From Sweltsa coloradensis (Eukaryota; Arthropoda; Insecta; Plecoptera; Chloroperlidae): a stretch of DNA of 64,000 bases. Location of the stretch: assembly GCA_024449915.1 (NCBI GenBank), contig JAMZAV010001453.1, positions 62,001-126,000 of the forward strand. Reading direction: 5' to 3'. A program made the translations under genes and the position numbers. The notes beneath the pieces are model-generated. The model ran no database searches, was not told the DNA's origin, and saw only the letters and a list, made by a program, of their open reading frames with translations. Positions 26,314-36,330 of the stretch are shown piece after piece; position 1 is the first letter of the stretch; every line of letters starts with the position of its first letter.

Positions 26314-27452
26314 GATGACTAGAGATCAAGCCCATCCAATCCAGTTGCGTTAGTTCAGGGTGGGGTGGGTTTTTGTAACTAAAATCCTCCTGAAACTTTC
26401 TCGGGAGTAGTTCGTGTTTTATTTCTACAATTCAACGCTCACTTTAGCAAAACAAACATGACTTGACTTTATTATTGTTATTCTTTCAAAAATAACGTAA
26501 TTTTGAAAAGGTTCCAGTTTCCGTTCATACTAAAGTATAAATACTGATTTTTCGTAGTTCTAAGATCGTAATTAGTTTATGTGATAGAAAGATCATTTTT
26601 AGAATCCAGTTCAGTATGTTTTGTTCTTGTACCGTACTTTTATTTATTCAAGTTATTTCAGAACGGTCTTGTAAATTGTACGTAATAAACTTGTTCTTCA
26701 TAATGCAGACGGTTATATTAGGTTATCAATATGAAACAAATGTAACCTCCAAATCGACTAACGCTATTTTATTTTAGTCCTCTTGGTAATCCCTTGAAGT
26801 TTTTTTAGTTATATTGTGCCGAAATAACTGTATTTAAGTACCTCCTATGGCTATAAGGCTTCACCCCTGACACCGACCGCCTCTTAATATGCCCCCCCCC
26901 AGTAACTATTATAGTGAACCTAAGGTTGGTTGTCCACGATACATGCTCGAGCTTCATTCAATCAATATCCTCTTCATTATTCCCAATAGTATTTCATTTT
27001 CACTGAGCCGCGTATGAATGGGATTCTAGCAGGTATTGTGGTCAGACAATTGTTACCAGGTATTGTGGACAGACAAAAGTTACGCCAATGATCCACCCAG
27101 TCAGTCAGTTCTTAGTACGGAGTGGTTTTTGTGTTCTCATTTAGGTTACGAAGGGAAAATCACCACAGCTGAAGATCCACACGTGTTTCGGAAGCCAGCG
27201 AATAAGTTCGCCATCTCTGTGAAGCCCTCACATTATGAAGGTGGTGCTATCCTAGTCTTCCTTATGTCGGCCGAGGACATCGAACACTCCGACATGCTCG
27301 TGCTTTACCTGCGTGAGAGCAGTGGACCAAGCACCGTGTACAAGTGTCTCATGACACCTCTTGCTGACCGAGCTGACGGGTCGACCGTCTTGACCACACT
27401 GCCCACGATGGACAACAGACCGTGTACAGAGCTGAACACATTTTACAGCGGG
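16994..27452 (+). CDS. Secreted protein gene, four exons seen, 3' end missing (function unknown)
   Basis: Four exons can be joined in one frame: 16,994-17,061, 18,550-18,639, 24,718-24,828 and 27,145-27,452. The start is the ATG at 17,010, because an acceptor (TTTACAG) lies just before it and the encoded N-terminus is a typical signal peptide (MRALFLLLVAG...). The protein so far is about 187 residues. It has two N-glycosylation sequons (NTS just after the signal, NGS in exon 3) and at least four cysteines in the mature part, consistent with an extracellular location. Introns 1-3 are all phase 1; the exon 4 donor is phase 0. Base composition of the exons is much more GC-rich than the surroundings. 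A non-coding first exon and further 3' exons are expected. I do not recognise the family. Exon order and splice sites are seen; secretion is inferred. Confidence 0.7.
17520..18175 (+). mobile_element. LINE 3' fragment with RT C-terminus and (TTAC)n tail
   Basis: Plus-strand translation, with frame changes, gives the C-terminal tail of a CR1/jockey-type ORF2: an RYTVQNTT/RDHFTRS-like segment, a 'YNNLSNKIR...FKSDLKSFLL' segment and a final 'YYSLHEFV' segment. The 3' UTR follows and ends in a (TTAC)n microsatellite at 18,156-18,172, a typical tail of some non-LTR elements. It is 5'-truncated and inserted in intron 1 of the secreted-protein gene in the same orientation. Confidence 0.7.
18550..18639 (+). 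CDS. Exon 2 of secreted-protein gene
   Basis: Acceptor TTCTTGCAG precedes 18,550 and donor GGTAAGA starts at 18,640. The exon is 90 nt, exactly 30 codons, with phase 1 on both sides. It encodes an acidic, Thr/Ser-rich linker-like segment with an NTS sequon near its start. Confidence 0.75.
18640..19039. other. Intron sequence, nothing else recognised
   Basis: AT-rich intron sequence up to the R1-like LINE remnant. Confidence 0.4.
19040..21135 (-). pseudogene. R1-like LINE ORF1 remnant with CCHC knuckles
   Basis: Minus-strand translation between about 19,330 and 19,150 gives a VTKCYNC segment, then CKQCGREGHLAADC and a CPVC motif. This is the zinc-knuckle region of R1/LOA-type LINE ORF1 (gag-like) proteins. 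Immediately upstream, a segment reading VIEVSTEVY before the hAT insertion and a LLRWRSHKA segment after it match the conserved block that precedes the knuckles in this family. Further upstream (20,910-20,300) lie a Gln/Glu/Lys-rich probably coiled segment and an FTGNEDIKKVGLKV-like piece; an N-terminal Ser-rich stretch extends to about 21,135. Several stops and frame changes are present, so it is dead. The ORF is split by the hAT-like MITE at 19,407-20,171. ORF2 is not found next to it. Confidence 0.65.
19407..20171. mobile_element. hAT-like MITE with 8-bp duplication
   Basis: The ends AGGGTGACCAGATG and CGTCTGGTCACCCT are inverted repeats with one mismatch. The flanks are TCCTGGTT on the left and TCCTGGTA on the right, an 8-bp target duplication with one difference, as expected of hAT. 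Subterminal TTCGGGAC/GTCCCG repeats are abundant. Removing the element and one flank copy restores the LINE ORF1 frame across the site. No transposase is encoded. Confidence 0.8.
21136..22293. other. Possible LINE 5' UTR, then no recognised feature
   Basis: The GC-richer stretch 21,250-21,740 lies directly upstream (minus strand) of the R1-like ORF1 and may be its 5' UTR; this is inferred from position only. From 21,780 to 22,130 there are two loosely related segments with AATTCAGGCT.AA..AGAAGATT motifs spaced about 130 bp apart. The rest shows nothing. Confidence 0.35.
22294..22861 (-). mobile_element. Helentron-like element, subfamily C, minus strand
   Basis: The 5' end at 22,861-22,860 reads TTGAGCGAGCGTAGCGAGCG on the minus strand. 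The 3' end at 22,294 reads GCTCGCTCAACAACGCG, hairpin, GCGTTTTCCTAGT. Internal blocks (GACTCTTATGGCTCGA, GGTCGCACCGTTTCTCTGATCGGCC) match the copy at 8,066-8,470. A 40-bp T tract lies at 22,636-22,670 on the plus strand. It sits in an intron of the secreted-protein gene. Confidence 0.8.
23340..24560 (-). pseudogene. LINE reverse transcriptase fragment (CR1/jockey-like), minus strand
   Basis: Minus-strand translation gives, in order, a NYRPISLLSAFSQVVE block (RT motif 2 region), a MENQHG.RAKHSTETAL block, LLNKLSMYGIRGKCLDWIKSYL, then GVPQGS, and a degraded 'LYPDDI' in place of the catalytic FADD motif. The linker upstream of RT is partly readable to about 24,560. The frame changes near 23,545 and 23,720-23,940. 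No endonuclease or C-terminal part is present, so this is an internal fragment of a dead copy in an intron. Confidence 0.75.
24718..24828 (+). CDS. Exon 3 of secreted-protein gene
   Basis: Acceptor TGCTCTAG ends at 24,717 and donor GGTAAGG starts at 24,829. The exon is 111 nt (37 codons), phase 1 to phase 1. It encodes a DCYAAGDSCDWNGSG segment with two cysteines and an NGS sequon, suggesting a small disulfide loop. Confidence 0.75.
24829..25149. other. Intron sequence, nothing else recognised
   Basis: Contains a C10 run near 25,046; no other feature seen. Confidence 0.4.
25150..25335. repeat. Tandem duplication, about 100-bp unit
   Basis: The order AGGATTTTAGTAGATA, TTATTGTGATGCTTTAAAACG, ACAGAT, ACCTTGAA.AG is repeated twice in direct orientation with modest divergence. 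Confidence 0.65.
25535..25930 (+). mobile_element. tRNA-derived SINE, plus strand
   Basis: A tRNA-like head at about 25,545-25,615 (GGTCTTGTGGTAAGCG A-box region, then CTAATTCAGAAGG and TACGGTTCGATTC B-box) is followed by a body that matches 7,860-7,990. It lies in intron 3 of the secreted-protein gene. The head also resembles the minus-strand sequence at 59,495-59,640. Confidence 0.6.
26250..26311. repeat. (GA)n microsatellite
   Basis: About 30 uninterrupted GA units. Confidence 0.95.
26312..27144. other. Intron sequence, nothing else recognised
   Basis: AT-rich intron 3 sequence ending in the acceptor TTCTCATTTAG before 27,145. Confidence 0.4.
27145..27452 (+). CDS. Exon 4 of secreted-protein gene
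   Basis: Acceptor TCATTTAG ends at 27,144 and donor GTGAGT starts at 27,453. The 308-nt exon gives 102 full codons after two bases completing the split glycine codon and ends in phase 0. It encodes a compact-looking domain with beta-strand-like segments (FAISVKP, AILVFLMS, MLVLYLR) and two cysteines (YKCLM and RPCTE). I could not match it to a known domain. A hAT-like element begins 23 bp after the donor. Confidence 0.75.
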
Positions 27453-27475
27453 GTGAGTGGCATTCCACACACAAG

Positions 27476-30400
27476 TAGGGATGTGGGTCGGAAATTTTCC
27501 GTTGGAAATATTTCCAATTTGGAAAATTTCCGCAGGAAATTTCCGACCAATTTTTCCGGAAAATTTCCAACTTCTTTAATATAAACATAATCTTATTTTT
27601 TTTTTATTATTATTTTTTTTCAATAAAAACTAAGATATATGAGCTCTAAGATATTTGTGCTAAAGTGCTGGTTGACTTGCTATGTTTCAAAATGGTAATT
27701 AGTTGATTTCAATTTGATTTATAGGCCTACTTTCTTTATTACTTTGTTACATTATATCATCATTTAGGTGTTAGACTAGAGATGACAATAATAATATTCA
27801 ACATTTACATTAATTTATATTTAATATTAATTTTAACTGTATATTCAAACTCATTACAACACATTTAATGTCAGGCAAAAATCCCCCTGTGCCTAGAAGA
27901 TTAAGAGTGTATTTAGTTTAAGGGCCTGCTACTGATTTAACAGTTTTGTATTTCATTATGTTACTGTAATCGGTACTGCCAAAACTCTAAACCAATTGAA
28001 TTGTTATATTATTGCAAATGCAATGCTGAATTAATGCAATTATTTTTTCAACATACCAGTCTAAATGACTGTCTAGTCTCTAACCAGGCGGATGGTGGCT
28101 ACTAAAAATTAGCTTACGACACAAACAAAAATCACAAGTCACAACACATTACCAAACCAAGGTTATTTCACTTAATCATATTATGTTCTCTATTCTTTCC
28201 CAACCTGTCGATTCTTCACCTTATACACCAGTCGAGAAATCCAAATTTATGCTTAGAAATCAATGTTAGCGGCAAAATGTGAGACATTTGGGTACCGGGC
28301 TGATTTGTAGGTAAAAAACCCCAATAAATCCGAATTTGCCCGGTATTACCTCGGATTTTGGCCGGTTTGCCCAGAATCCAAGATGGCGTCCGACAAGGTG
28401 TAAAATCCGAATAAACCCATTAAAAGTACTATTTTTGTTCATTGAACACGTCAGTGGGGTTCATTTTACGGTTTTAGGGGTCGCGGAGAACGATTGAAAG
28501 TGTTGCGTAAAAGCCCCAGAAACGGAAGTACCATTTTCAACATGGCGGTCACTTTGATGGAAAAAACTGGGTCTATTATCCTCTTTGAGTAAATACCATT
28601 TTATACGTGTGAGACATTGTGGTACCGGTTTGAATCATGGGTAATAAACCCCGCTGAATTTTAATCTGCCCGGTACCACCTCAGATTTTGACCCATTTGC
28701 CCGGAATTCAAGATGGCGTCCAACATGGTGTTGAAAAGCGCAGGAAAAGTCCTATTAATTTTGGGTAAACACTTAAGGTGGGTTCATTTTCAGGTTTTCG
28801 GGGTCAAGGAGAACGATGGAATGTGTTGCGGAAACGCAAAAGAACCGGAAGAACCATTTTCAAAATGGCGGCCACGTTCATGTGGAAAAGACGTGATTTT
28901 CCGGTTTTTCGGGATAAATACCATTTCATGTGGGAGACATTTGGGTACCGGCATAATTTGTAGCTAAGAAACTATGTCAAATCTGAATTTGCCCGGTACC
29001 ATCTTGGATTTTGACCCATTTGCCCGGATTTCATGATGACGTGCAACAAGTTGTTAAAAAGGGATACACCTATTTAAAGTCCTATTAGTGCTGAATGAAC
29101 ACCTTAGAAGAGTTCACTAAAGGGTTTTCCGGGTCAAGAAGAGCGATGGAACGGGTTGCGGTAACGCCCAAGAAACGGAAGTACCATTTTCAAAGTGGCG
29201 GCCACTTTGATATGGCGAAAAGTGTTTTTTTGCCCGTTTTGGGTAAATACCGTTTTATACGTGTGAGACATTATGGTACCGGGCTGAATTATGGGTAACA
29301 AGCCCCGCTGAATCTTAATCTGCCCGGTACCACCACCAACGAGGCTTATTCATTTATCATTCAATTTTTTTTTCCCCATAATTCAGCCTGGTACCACAAT
29401 GTCTCACACGTATAAAATGGTATTTACCCGAAGGGGGCAAATTTTTTTTCGCCATATCAAAGTGGCCGCCATTTTGAAAAAGGTTCTTCCGTTTCTTGGG
29501 CGATAACGCAACACGTTCCATCGCTCTTCTTCACCCGGAAAACCCTTTCATGAACCCTTCTAAGGTGTTCATCCAGCACTAATAGGACTTTAAATAGGAG
29601 TATCTCTTTTTAACAACTTGTTGCACGTCATCATATGAAATCCGGGCAAATGGGTCAAAATCCAAGATGGTACCGGGCAAATTCTGATTCGATATAGTTT
29701 CTTACTTACAAATTATGCCGGTACCCAAATGTCTCCCACATGAAATGGTATTTATCCCAAAAATCGGAAAATCGTCTTCTCCACATGAACGTGGCCGCCA
29801 TTTTGAAAATGGTACTTCCGGTTCTTTTGCGTTTCCGCAACACATTCCATCGTTCTCCTTGACCTCGAAAACCTTAAAATGAACCCTCCTTAAGTGTTAA
29901 CCCAAAATTAATAGGACTTTTCCTGCGCTTTTCAACACCATGTTGGACGCCATCTTGAATTCCGGGCAAATGGGTCCAAATCTGAGGTGGTACCGGGCAG
30001 ATTAAGATTCAGCGGGGTCTATCACCCATAATTCAGCCCGGTACCACAATGCCTCACACGTAGGCCTATAAAATGGTTTTTACTCAAAGGGGAAAATAGA
30101 CCCAGTTTTCTCCATCAATGTGGCCGCCATGTTGAAAATGGTACTTCAGTTTCTGGGGCTTTTACGCAACACTTTCAATCGTTCTCCGCGACCCCTAAAA
30201 CCGTAAAATGAACCCCACTTTAGTGTTTAATGAACAAAAATAGTACTTTTAATGGGTTTATCCGGATTTTACACCTTGTTGGACGCCATCTTGGATTCTG
30301 GGCAAACGGGCCAAAATCCGAGGTGGTACCGGACAAATTTGGATTCATTGGGGTTTTTTACCTGTAAATCCGCCCGGTACCCAAATGTCTCACATTTTGC

Positions 30401-31102
30401 CGCTAAAATGAAAAATCTTAAATTTTTTTACCAGTCTATTACACTAAACTAGCCTTTTGGCCTCTCACACACTTTCATAGACTTTCCAATCAAGGTAATC
30501 AATCCTATTTGGATCCCTATGTACTTCTCTCATCTTTCATAACTTTTCCCATTCTTATACTTTTATGCTTTATAGACCTGATTTGCATTTTATTTCTAGC
30601 CTGGTCTGTGGGCTGTCTGTAGGATAGTTGGTCTAAGGGCCTCTGCCTAGGGATGGACATTGATCCACAATATAGGCCTAGGCAAAAGCCCGCCCAATAA
30701 AGTAGCCTACAGGTATAAGGTAAGGTAACTGAAGGAGAATGTCATGTCACGCTAAGTCGCTCTCGCTGACGCAGCCAATTCCTGCATTTTCACGTAATTT
30801 GATAAAAAATCTCAATTTCCAAGCATCAGCTGTTGTCACCGTCAGTGTCGGCTCTCGATAGTCGATAGTCAATATGGTACTGATAGTAGTATGTACAAGA
30901 GAAAGTTAAGCCTATGCGGCTACACCTGACATAGTTTGTCTTTCTATTAGTTAGGCCTAAGCTGACAAATGCATAAAATCAATAAATGTCATTCTATTAA
31001 TGTATAATATCTGGAGGACATCATAGAAAATAAAATAAAAAATCGCGGAAAATTTCAGGAAACTTTCCAAGTCGAATCTTTCCGGAAAACTCACATCACC
31101 TA
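27476..31102. mobile_element. hAT-like element, 3.6 kb, with 8-bp duplication
   Basis: The left end TAGGGATGTGGGT and right end (minus strand) TAGGTGATGTGAGT are imperfect inverted repeats, followed inside by GGAAA/TTTCC repeats. The flanks are CACACAAG and GACACAAG, an 8-bp duplication with one difference. No transposase is seen; the interior is AT-rich plus the nested palindrome at 28,267-30,405. The duplication length and end sequences suggest hAT, which is inferred. Confidence 0.65.
28267..30405. repeat. Large palindrome made of about 330-bp tandem units
   Basis: The left arm (28,267-29,331) and right arm (29,382-30,405) are inverted copies with a spacer of about 50 bp. Outer ends are TAGCGGCAAAATGTGAGAC and its complement. 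Within the left arm the GAGACAT..GGTACCGG marker recurs at 28,281, 28,611, 28,934 and 29,264, a period of about 330 bp, with alternating variants. Each unit carries ATGGCG motifs. A TA duplication at the outer ends is possible. Confidence 0.85.
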
Positions 31103-31110
31103 GACACAAG

Positions 31111-32076
31111 GTTCACAGAAACATTGAAATCTCGAAGCAAGCTTGTTACAATCATTTACACGTTGTTTATTTTAATTATATATTTAGCGTCTATCTAAGT
31201 CAGAAATAAAAACTGATTTGCACATGGGACAACCTAAATTAAATTAAGAACAAAATTGCACAAGTAATAATGAAATATTTTTAGAAAATAATAAAATATT
31301 GATTTTACAACAAAAAAGTACAAGACAACAATTGGTAACATATTCAAAATGAACATACAGAATATTGAGTGAAATTATTGGAATTATTTAAATATAAATA
31401 ATTATGAAATAGAAAAAATCCCACAAGAAAAACGAAAGAATAGAAAAATAATGACAATTCCAGTACCAATCAAACGATCGTAAAGTTTTCCAATATGACG
31501 TTAAATTAATGAAAATCAAATGGGCAAAGAGGATGGGCGTGGGGGGAAAATTAACATACACATTTTTGTCATTGTCGATATTAATTACTATCTAAACAGT
31601 GTAATAGTTTCTATTTTATAGTTTATTGGGTATTCAATACAATATTTGATACACATAATATGCGTATTGGATGACAAATACATTGACCTAAATTGGCCAT
31701 TTCGTAATCAAATCTAAATTTAAACCATAATTTAGTAAAGCACATAGAATTCACAAGGGTAACAATTTCCACGACAAAATACAAGTGAATATACATTGTC
31801 GACACAAGTTTTGATAGAAAGGTATTATTAGCCTATTACACGTACACTATTATTTTATTTATTTATTTAATTTGATTGTTTATCGTTGTTTGTTACATTT
31901 TAAAACTTTACATTTACATTTACATTTATTTATTTTAAATATATTTTTTTATTTTTTATTATCTTATAAAATACTTAAACCCCGGAGACCTAGTGGACCT
32001 TGCTTTGAATCTAACTGGCTCGACAGAGTGGCGAGATGTGGTTTGAAGGTCATTTAACATCCAGATAACAAGATAA
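31111..32076. other. Intron or intergenic sequence with a LINE 3' UTR fragment
   Basis: At 31,165-31,250 the minus strand resembles the 3' UTR of the LINE at 45,580-45,650 (AGCGTCTATC.AAGTCAG, AACTGATTTGCACATGGGACAAC), so part of this stretch is probably a 3' fragment of that family. The rest is AT-rich and unrecognised. No further exon of the secreted-protein gene is found. Confidence 0.4.
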
Positions 32077-32237
32077 TGTTATAGAAGCTAGCCATGCGAC
32101 ATCCACACATCTTTATACAGGTTCGAGTGTTCGCATGGGGACCACAGTGAGTAGTCGCATTATTAAACCGCTCCATGGAACTGGTTTGCACATAATATAT
32201 TGGTTAAGCTACGAGTGTTCTGTGTTACATCCCAACA

Positions 32238-33430
32238 GTGAGTGAAATGAATTCAATAACAAGAAAGAACACGGTAAAATGCACGTTTAACCGCGATTAC
32301 CAAAAACCGAGTGCAGCTGAGATACACCAATTGTTAAAAAAATCGCTAAAGGTAAAAGAAAATGATGTTGAAGCAATTCAACTCGATGGAGCAAAAGCTT
32401 CAGTCTATATTAAGTTTACCGACAATGTAGGCTACGAAACATTCATCAAATCGCGCTTGGGCGAAAGGAAATTTGAGCACCGCGATGGTTCCGTGTGAGC
32501 ACGGTAAACATTGCAGAAGCGGAATTTGGATTCAAGATTGTTAGGGTCTTAAACCTTCCACTAGGAATCTCAAATCATGCCATTGCATCACACCTGTCTA
32601 AATACGGTGAAGTTATAGATATTGCAGACGACTACTGGGCAGGGGACTACGCATACAAAGTTAAAAATGGAATTCGCATAATAAAAATTGACCTCACAAA
32701 ACATATACCCTCCGTCATTTATATTGAAAACATGAAGGCGCTGACTCTCTACGAGGGACAGCCCAAAACGTGCTCTAACTGACATTCATACGAACATTTA
32801 CGAGCAGACTGCCGAAGCCAAGGTTCATATCCTTACAATCCAACCAACTTTCCCGATAGAAGGCCTAATTTATACGCAAAAACAAGCCTGCCGCTTAAGC
32901 CAACAGCTATACGCGACCCTCCACAAAGGTCAATAATTACTCCAGACTATGACACGCCGCCGAAGGACACAAGTAATCAGACTAACACTATCGCAGGGAA
33001 TCAATCTCAGCGCGAAGTGGTAGATAATACTCACGCTCTATCTGACTCGTTTGTATTCAAGGAACCGCCTGGTAAACAGGTGATGCACAATAATGATAAC
33101 GCTAGGCCCGACGACTCGGACTCAATAGTGGACTCTGACATGTCAACAGACGACACAATATCAACATTACAGCAGAGAGCAATTAAACGGGCCAAGTCGG
33201 GTAGTAAACGCGGCAGAAGGAAGAAGGTCATGCCTATCAGTAACCTCCAAACTAACCCATTACGACATGAAGGTATTTTGATTGACAATACATTGAACCC
33301 TGGCAACTCAGCCATGCAAGGCATAAATAGTCAACAGGAAATTATAGTTACAAACAACACAACACCTTCAACTGTCCACTTGTCTAGTTCTACATCGTGG
33401 GCGGACATTTCATCCCTAGAACAGCAATAG
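32238..33430 (+). pseudogene. LINE ORF1 (gag-like), frameshifted with stop in the zinc knuckle
   Basis: ORF1 starts at 32,238. The first frame runs to about 32,498; the next frame carries on with the conserved pre-knuckle domain of jockey-clade ORF1 (a VRVLNLPLGI segment, then SKYGEVIDI, LTKHIPS, YEGQPKTCSN). The following codon is TGA (about 32,780), where the second cysteine of the CCHC knuckle should be; after it the knuckle continues HSYEHLRADC. Reading resumes in the same frame to 33,430 with a Ser/Asp-rich region and a basic patch (KRAKSGSKRGRRKK) resembling a nuclear localisation signal. ORF1 proteins bind the LINE RNA. One frameshift plus one stop make this copy inactive. ORF2 starts 4 bp after the ORF1 stop. 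Confidence 0.8.
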
Positions 33431-33434
33431 GGAA

Positions 33435-35788
33435 ATGTCTCTTAACATAGGCTTCGTTAATTGTAATGGTTTTATTGAGAAAAAAATGTTAATTGAAAAT
33501 CTGTGTTCATATAACGAACTTCATATTCTTGGTACAGTAGAAACATGGGCTGATACCCGTCACAAAATAAAACTTCAGGGATACAAGGAATTCAGAAGAG
33601 ATCGCCCTTGCCAACCAGGGCTGCCACCAAGAGGGGGACTAGCCCTCTTCATGAATCCTAATATTCCAGCAACACAAATCAATGTTCCTCTTCGATTCAG
33701 ACATCACGAGGCGCTGCTGTGCTCTGTTCAGAGCCAATCGGGCCCTATTCTTATTGTGTTGATTTATGTACCGCCCACAGCCGATCTCGCCTCGTACGTA
33801 GATTTCAGTCAACATCTTAATACAGTCATAGAGGGTATTAAACAGGAAGCAGACATCGCCATTCCAAAAAAGTCTATTGATACATCTCGTCGAAGCCTTC
33901 CACTGTACATTTTGAAACTCATCAGGGAAAAAAGAAAAATTTACCGCAGATACAAATTCTTTCGAGCTCCTGAATTGAAAACGGAATGGAACCGCCTTAA
34001 TGCGTTAGTCCGACGTCAAATCATCTTATATCGCGAGAAAACTTGGAATGCAGCCTGCAGATCACTCAACTATAAGGACGGGAGCAAGTTCTGGAACAAG
34101 TTCAAACGACTAACAAGTCAGATAGTTCACACTAATTCGCCTCTTAACTATGAGAATCAGGTATATCATACTGACGCCGCTAAAGCCAAGCTATTCGCAG
34201 AGGTGCTACAAAGCTCGTTTCAATTTCCAAGAAATGCTCATTTCAACGATGAATTCTGTGACGAAGACGACATCACACAGTTTGAACCTCAATTATCCAA
34301 TCACGTTCTACTACCTCGGGACCATACGCAATTCCCACAGTTAGTGGAACCGATCTTAAGCGCAGAAGTGACCACTGCGATACGCAAGGGTAAGAATTCA
34401 GAACCAGGGGAAGATGGTATCACCAAAATTCTTCTCAGACATGCTCCCGATATACTAGTTTCCCACCTTGCAGCTATTTTCACGTCCTGCCTAGATTTCG
34501 GGTTTCTCCCACCTGCCTTAAAAACGGCCATAGTCATTATGTTGCCGAAAAAAAATCAGCCTGCAAACGATCCACGAAGTTATAGGCCAATCAGTCTACT
34601 CAATGTTATTGGGAAAATATTAGAAAAAATAGTGCAAACAAGATTGGGAAGATTTGCCGAAGAAATGAACATAATTCCACAAGAGCAGGCAGGCTTTCGA
34701 ACTGGTAGAAGCACAATAGATCCTCTCCTCCACCTGGTAACGGACGTCACAGCAGCTCTTAATGATGGTAAATGTGTTGCAGCAGCATTTCTGGACATAA
34801 CGAAAGCGTTTGACAGAGTATGGCACAGCGGGCTTTTATGGAAACTGATTCAACTCCGAATCCCACTTACCATGGTACGTTTCATCAAAGCGTTTCTAAT
34901 GAACAGGACGGCTAAAGTCCGAGTTAACGATCAAATATCTAATCCGTTTATCCCGCAGGCTGGACTACCACAAGGCTCATGCCTGTCCCCTCTTCTCTAC
35001 CTTTACTACTCTCACGATTGTCCTTTCCCGAAGAACCCAAGTTCTTCGTGCGGCTTGTTTGCGGATGACATAGCCACGTGGCACACGGCCAGGTCCGCAA
35101 AGTTTGCCGTTCAAGGACTTCAGAAAAACCTGAATGCGCAACAATCCTGGATGGCTCGTTGGAGAATTCTACCGAATGCCGCCAAAACACAGTTTATAAT
35201 CTTCCGACACCGACACAAAACTCAAAAAATCTCTCAAATGTCGCTGCGCCACCATATCAAGTTATGGAATGAGGAAGTGTTTACCCCCAAACTCATCAAA
35301 TACCTGGGAATAATATTTTTCGAAATTCTGAATTGGGCCCCACAGTCTCGAGACATCATTAACAAAGTGAGAAAGCGTATGAATCTCCTTATCATGCTAA
35401 GAGGTCTTCTTAATGTTTGTAGCTTTCATACACTCCGGCACACTTACAAACTATTTATCCGCCCACTGTTCGAATACCCTGCACCCGCAATAGGAAATTC
35501 ACTCAAAGAACTTAGCAAGTACTCATCACTGGAACGAAGAATTCTACGACGCATATCCAGTCTCCCCCTATGACCAGAAACAACGAAACATATGAAGCAA
35601 CCAACATGATACCGCTTCGAGACAGGTTCGACCGTCTACTACTTTCATACATGGCCAGACTCGAGAAGCAGCCGCAGCTAACCATCACAACTCTCATAAC
35701 CACTCCGAAAACCTTCAAACGAAAACCAAAATTCAAATACCCATTTCTCCCCAACATCCTGGCTAACATCCTTCCGCACAATCCCTAA
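33435..35788 (+). pseudogene. LINE ORF2: truncated endonuclease plus reverse transcriptase
   Basis: The main frame (33,435-35,573) begins with the APE-type endonuclease motif SLNIGFVNCNG, has ETW (catalytic Glu) and RGGLALF, then YVPP. It jumps directly to the pre-RT linker without the GDFN and SDH blocks, so roughly the last third of the endonuclease is deleted. RT motifs are complete: PGEDGI, PKKN...YRPISLL, QAGFRTGRST, DITKAFDRVWH, GLPQGS, FADDI and YLGI. At 35,570 the frame changes and a typical C-terminal tail (NETYEATNMIPLRDRFDRLL) continues to 35,788. In this family ORF2 nicks the target DNA and reverse-transcribes the element RNA. This copy cannot nick by its own endonuclease. Confidence 0.85.
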
Positions 35789-36000
35789 ATCATTCTTAAG
35801 TTAAATTTATATTATCTTTTGCTAATTTGTAATTTTATTTATGTGCATGTGTGTAATGTTAAGTTAAAAATTAATTGTAATATAGGCTGAAGAGGGAATT
35901 GCTCTACAGTAGCCTTCCATACCCGTCTAGGGTATGGTAAACCACAATAAAATAATAAATAATAATATAGGGTACAGGTTCAGTGCATTGATGTCCATGC

Positions 36001-36052
36001 TTATGCCAACTGTTTCATTTTATTACTAAACTCATAACATCTTTCCCCTAAC
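36001..36052 (-). repeat. 3' LTR start and polypurine tract
   Basis: On the minus strand AGGGGAAAGA is followed by TGTTATGAGTTTAGTAATAAAATG, which matches the start of the 5' LTR (TGTAATGAGTTTAGTAATAAAATG). The distal part of the LTR is displaced by the LINE that ends at 35,972. A TGTTAT at 32,077, on the far side of the LINE, could be its other end, but this is uncertain. Confidence 0.65.
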
Positions 36053-36330
36053 AAAAGAAGTTAAATATACTATACAGAATGAAGATTAGCTAAACAAATC
36101 GTCACAGATACTTATATCAAGATGCTAATCTTTAAGTACAGGTTTTCAATCATTTTCCATAGATACAAAGATACATAATATATCAAGTTTCTCATTTTTA
36201 AGTACACCCTTACTATGAATTTACATTTTATGAAAACTTAAACTTGTAACTTCCTGAAATATAAATCAAGTTCACAAATATTTTACAGAAACACTATCAA
36301 ATCAAACAATCAACACACTTCAATCAATGT

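Larger units (their letters stand above)
32125..35972 (+). mobile_element. Jockey-type LINE, nearly full length but decayed
   Basis: The element is flanked by TACAGGTTC at 32,116-32,124 and again at 35,973-35,981, a 9-bp target duplication. The 5' region contains CGAGTGTTC...CAGTGAGT twice, about 87 bp apart (32,123 and 32,208), a possible repeated 5' promoter. ORF1 and ORF2 follow, and the 3' end is an AAT-rich microsatellite (35,946-35,968). The right flank is the 3' LTR region of the gypsy element, so the LINE is the younger of the two. Confidence 0.75.

Noticed and set aside
28713..29298. Open frames within the 330-bp repeat units
   Set aside because: They lie entirely in the palindrome and repeat with it; no start context or domain.
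28267..30405. CRISPR-like regular repeats
   Set aside because: Units are about 330 bp, tandem and inverted, without short repeats and unique spacers; the genome is eukaryotic.
32077..32124. Left half of the gypsy 3' LTR on the far side of the jockey LINE
   Set aside because: TGTTAT at 32,077 would pair with ATAACA at 36,039, but the length (about 106 bp) and sequence do not match the 220-bp 5' LTR and no 5-bp duplication fits; kept only as a possibility.
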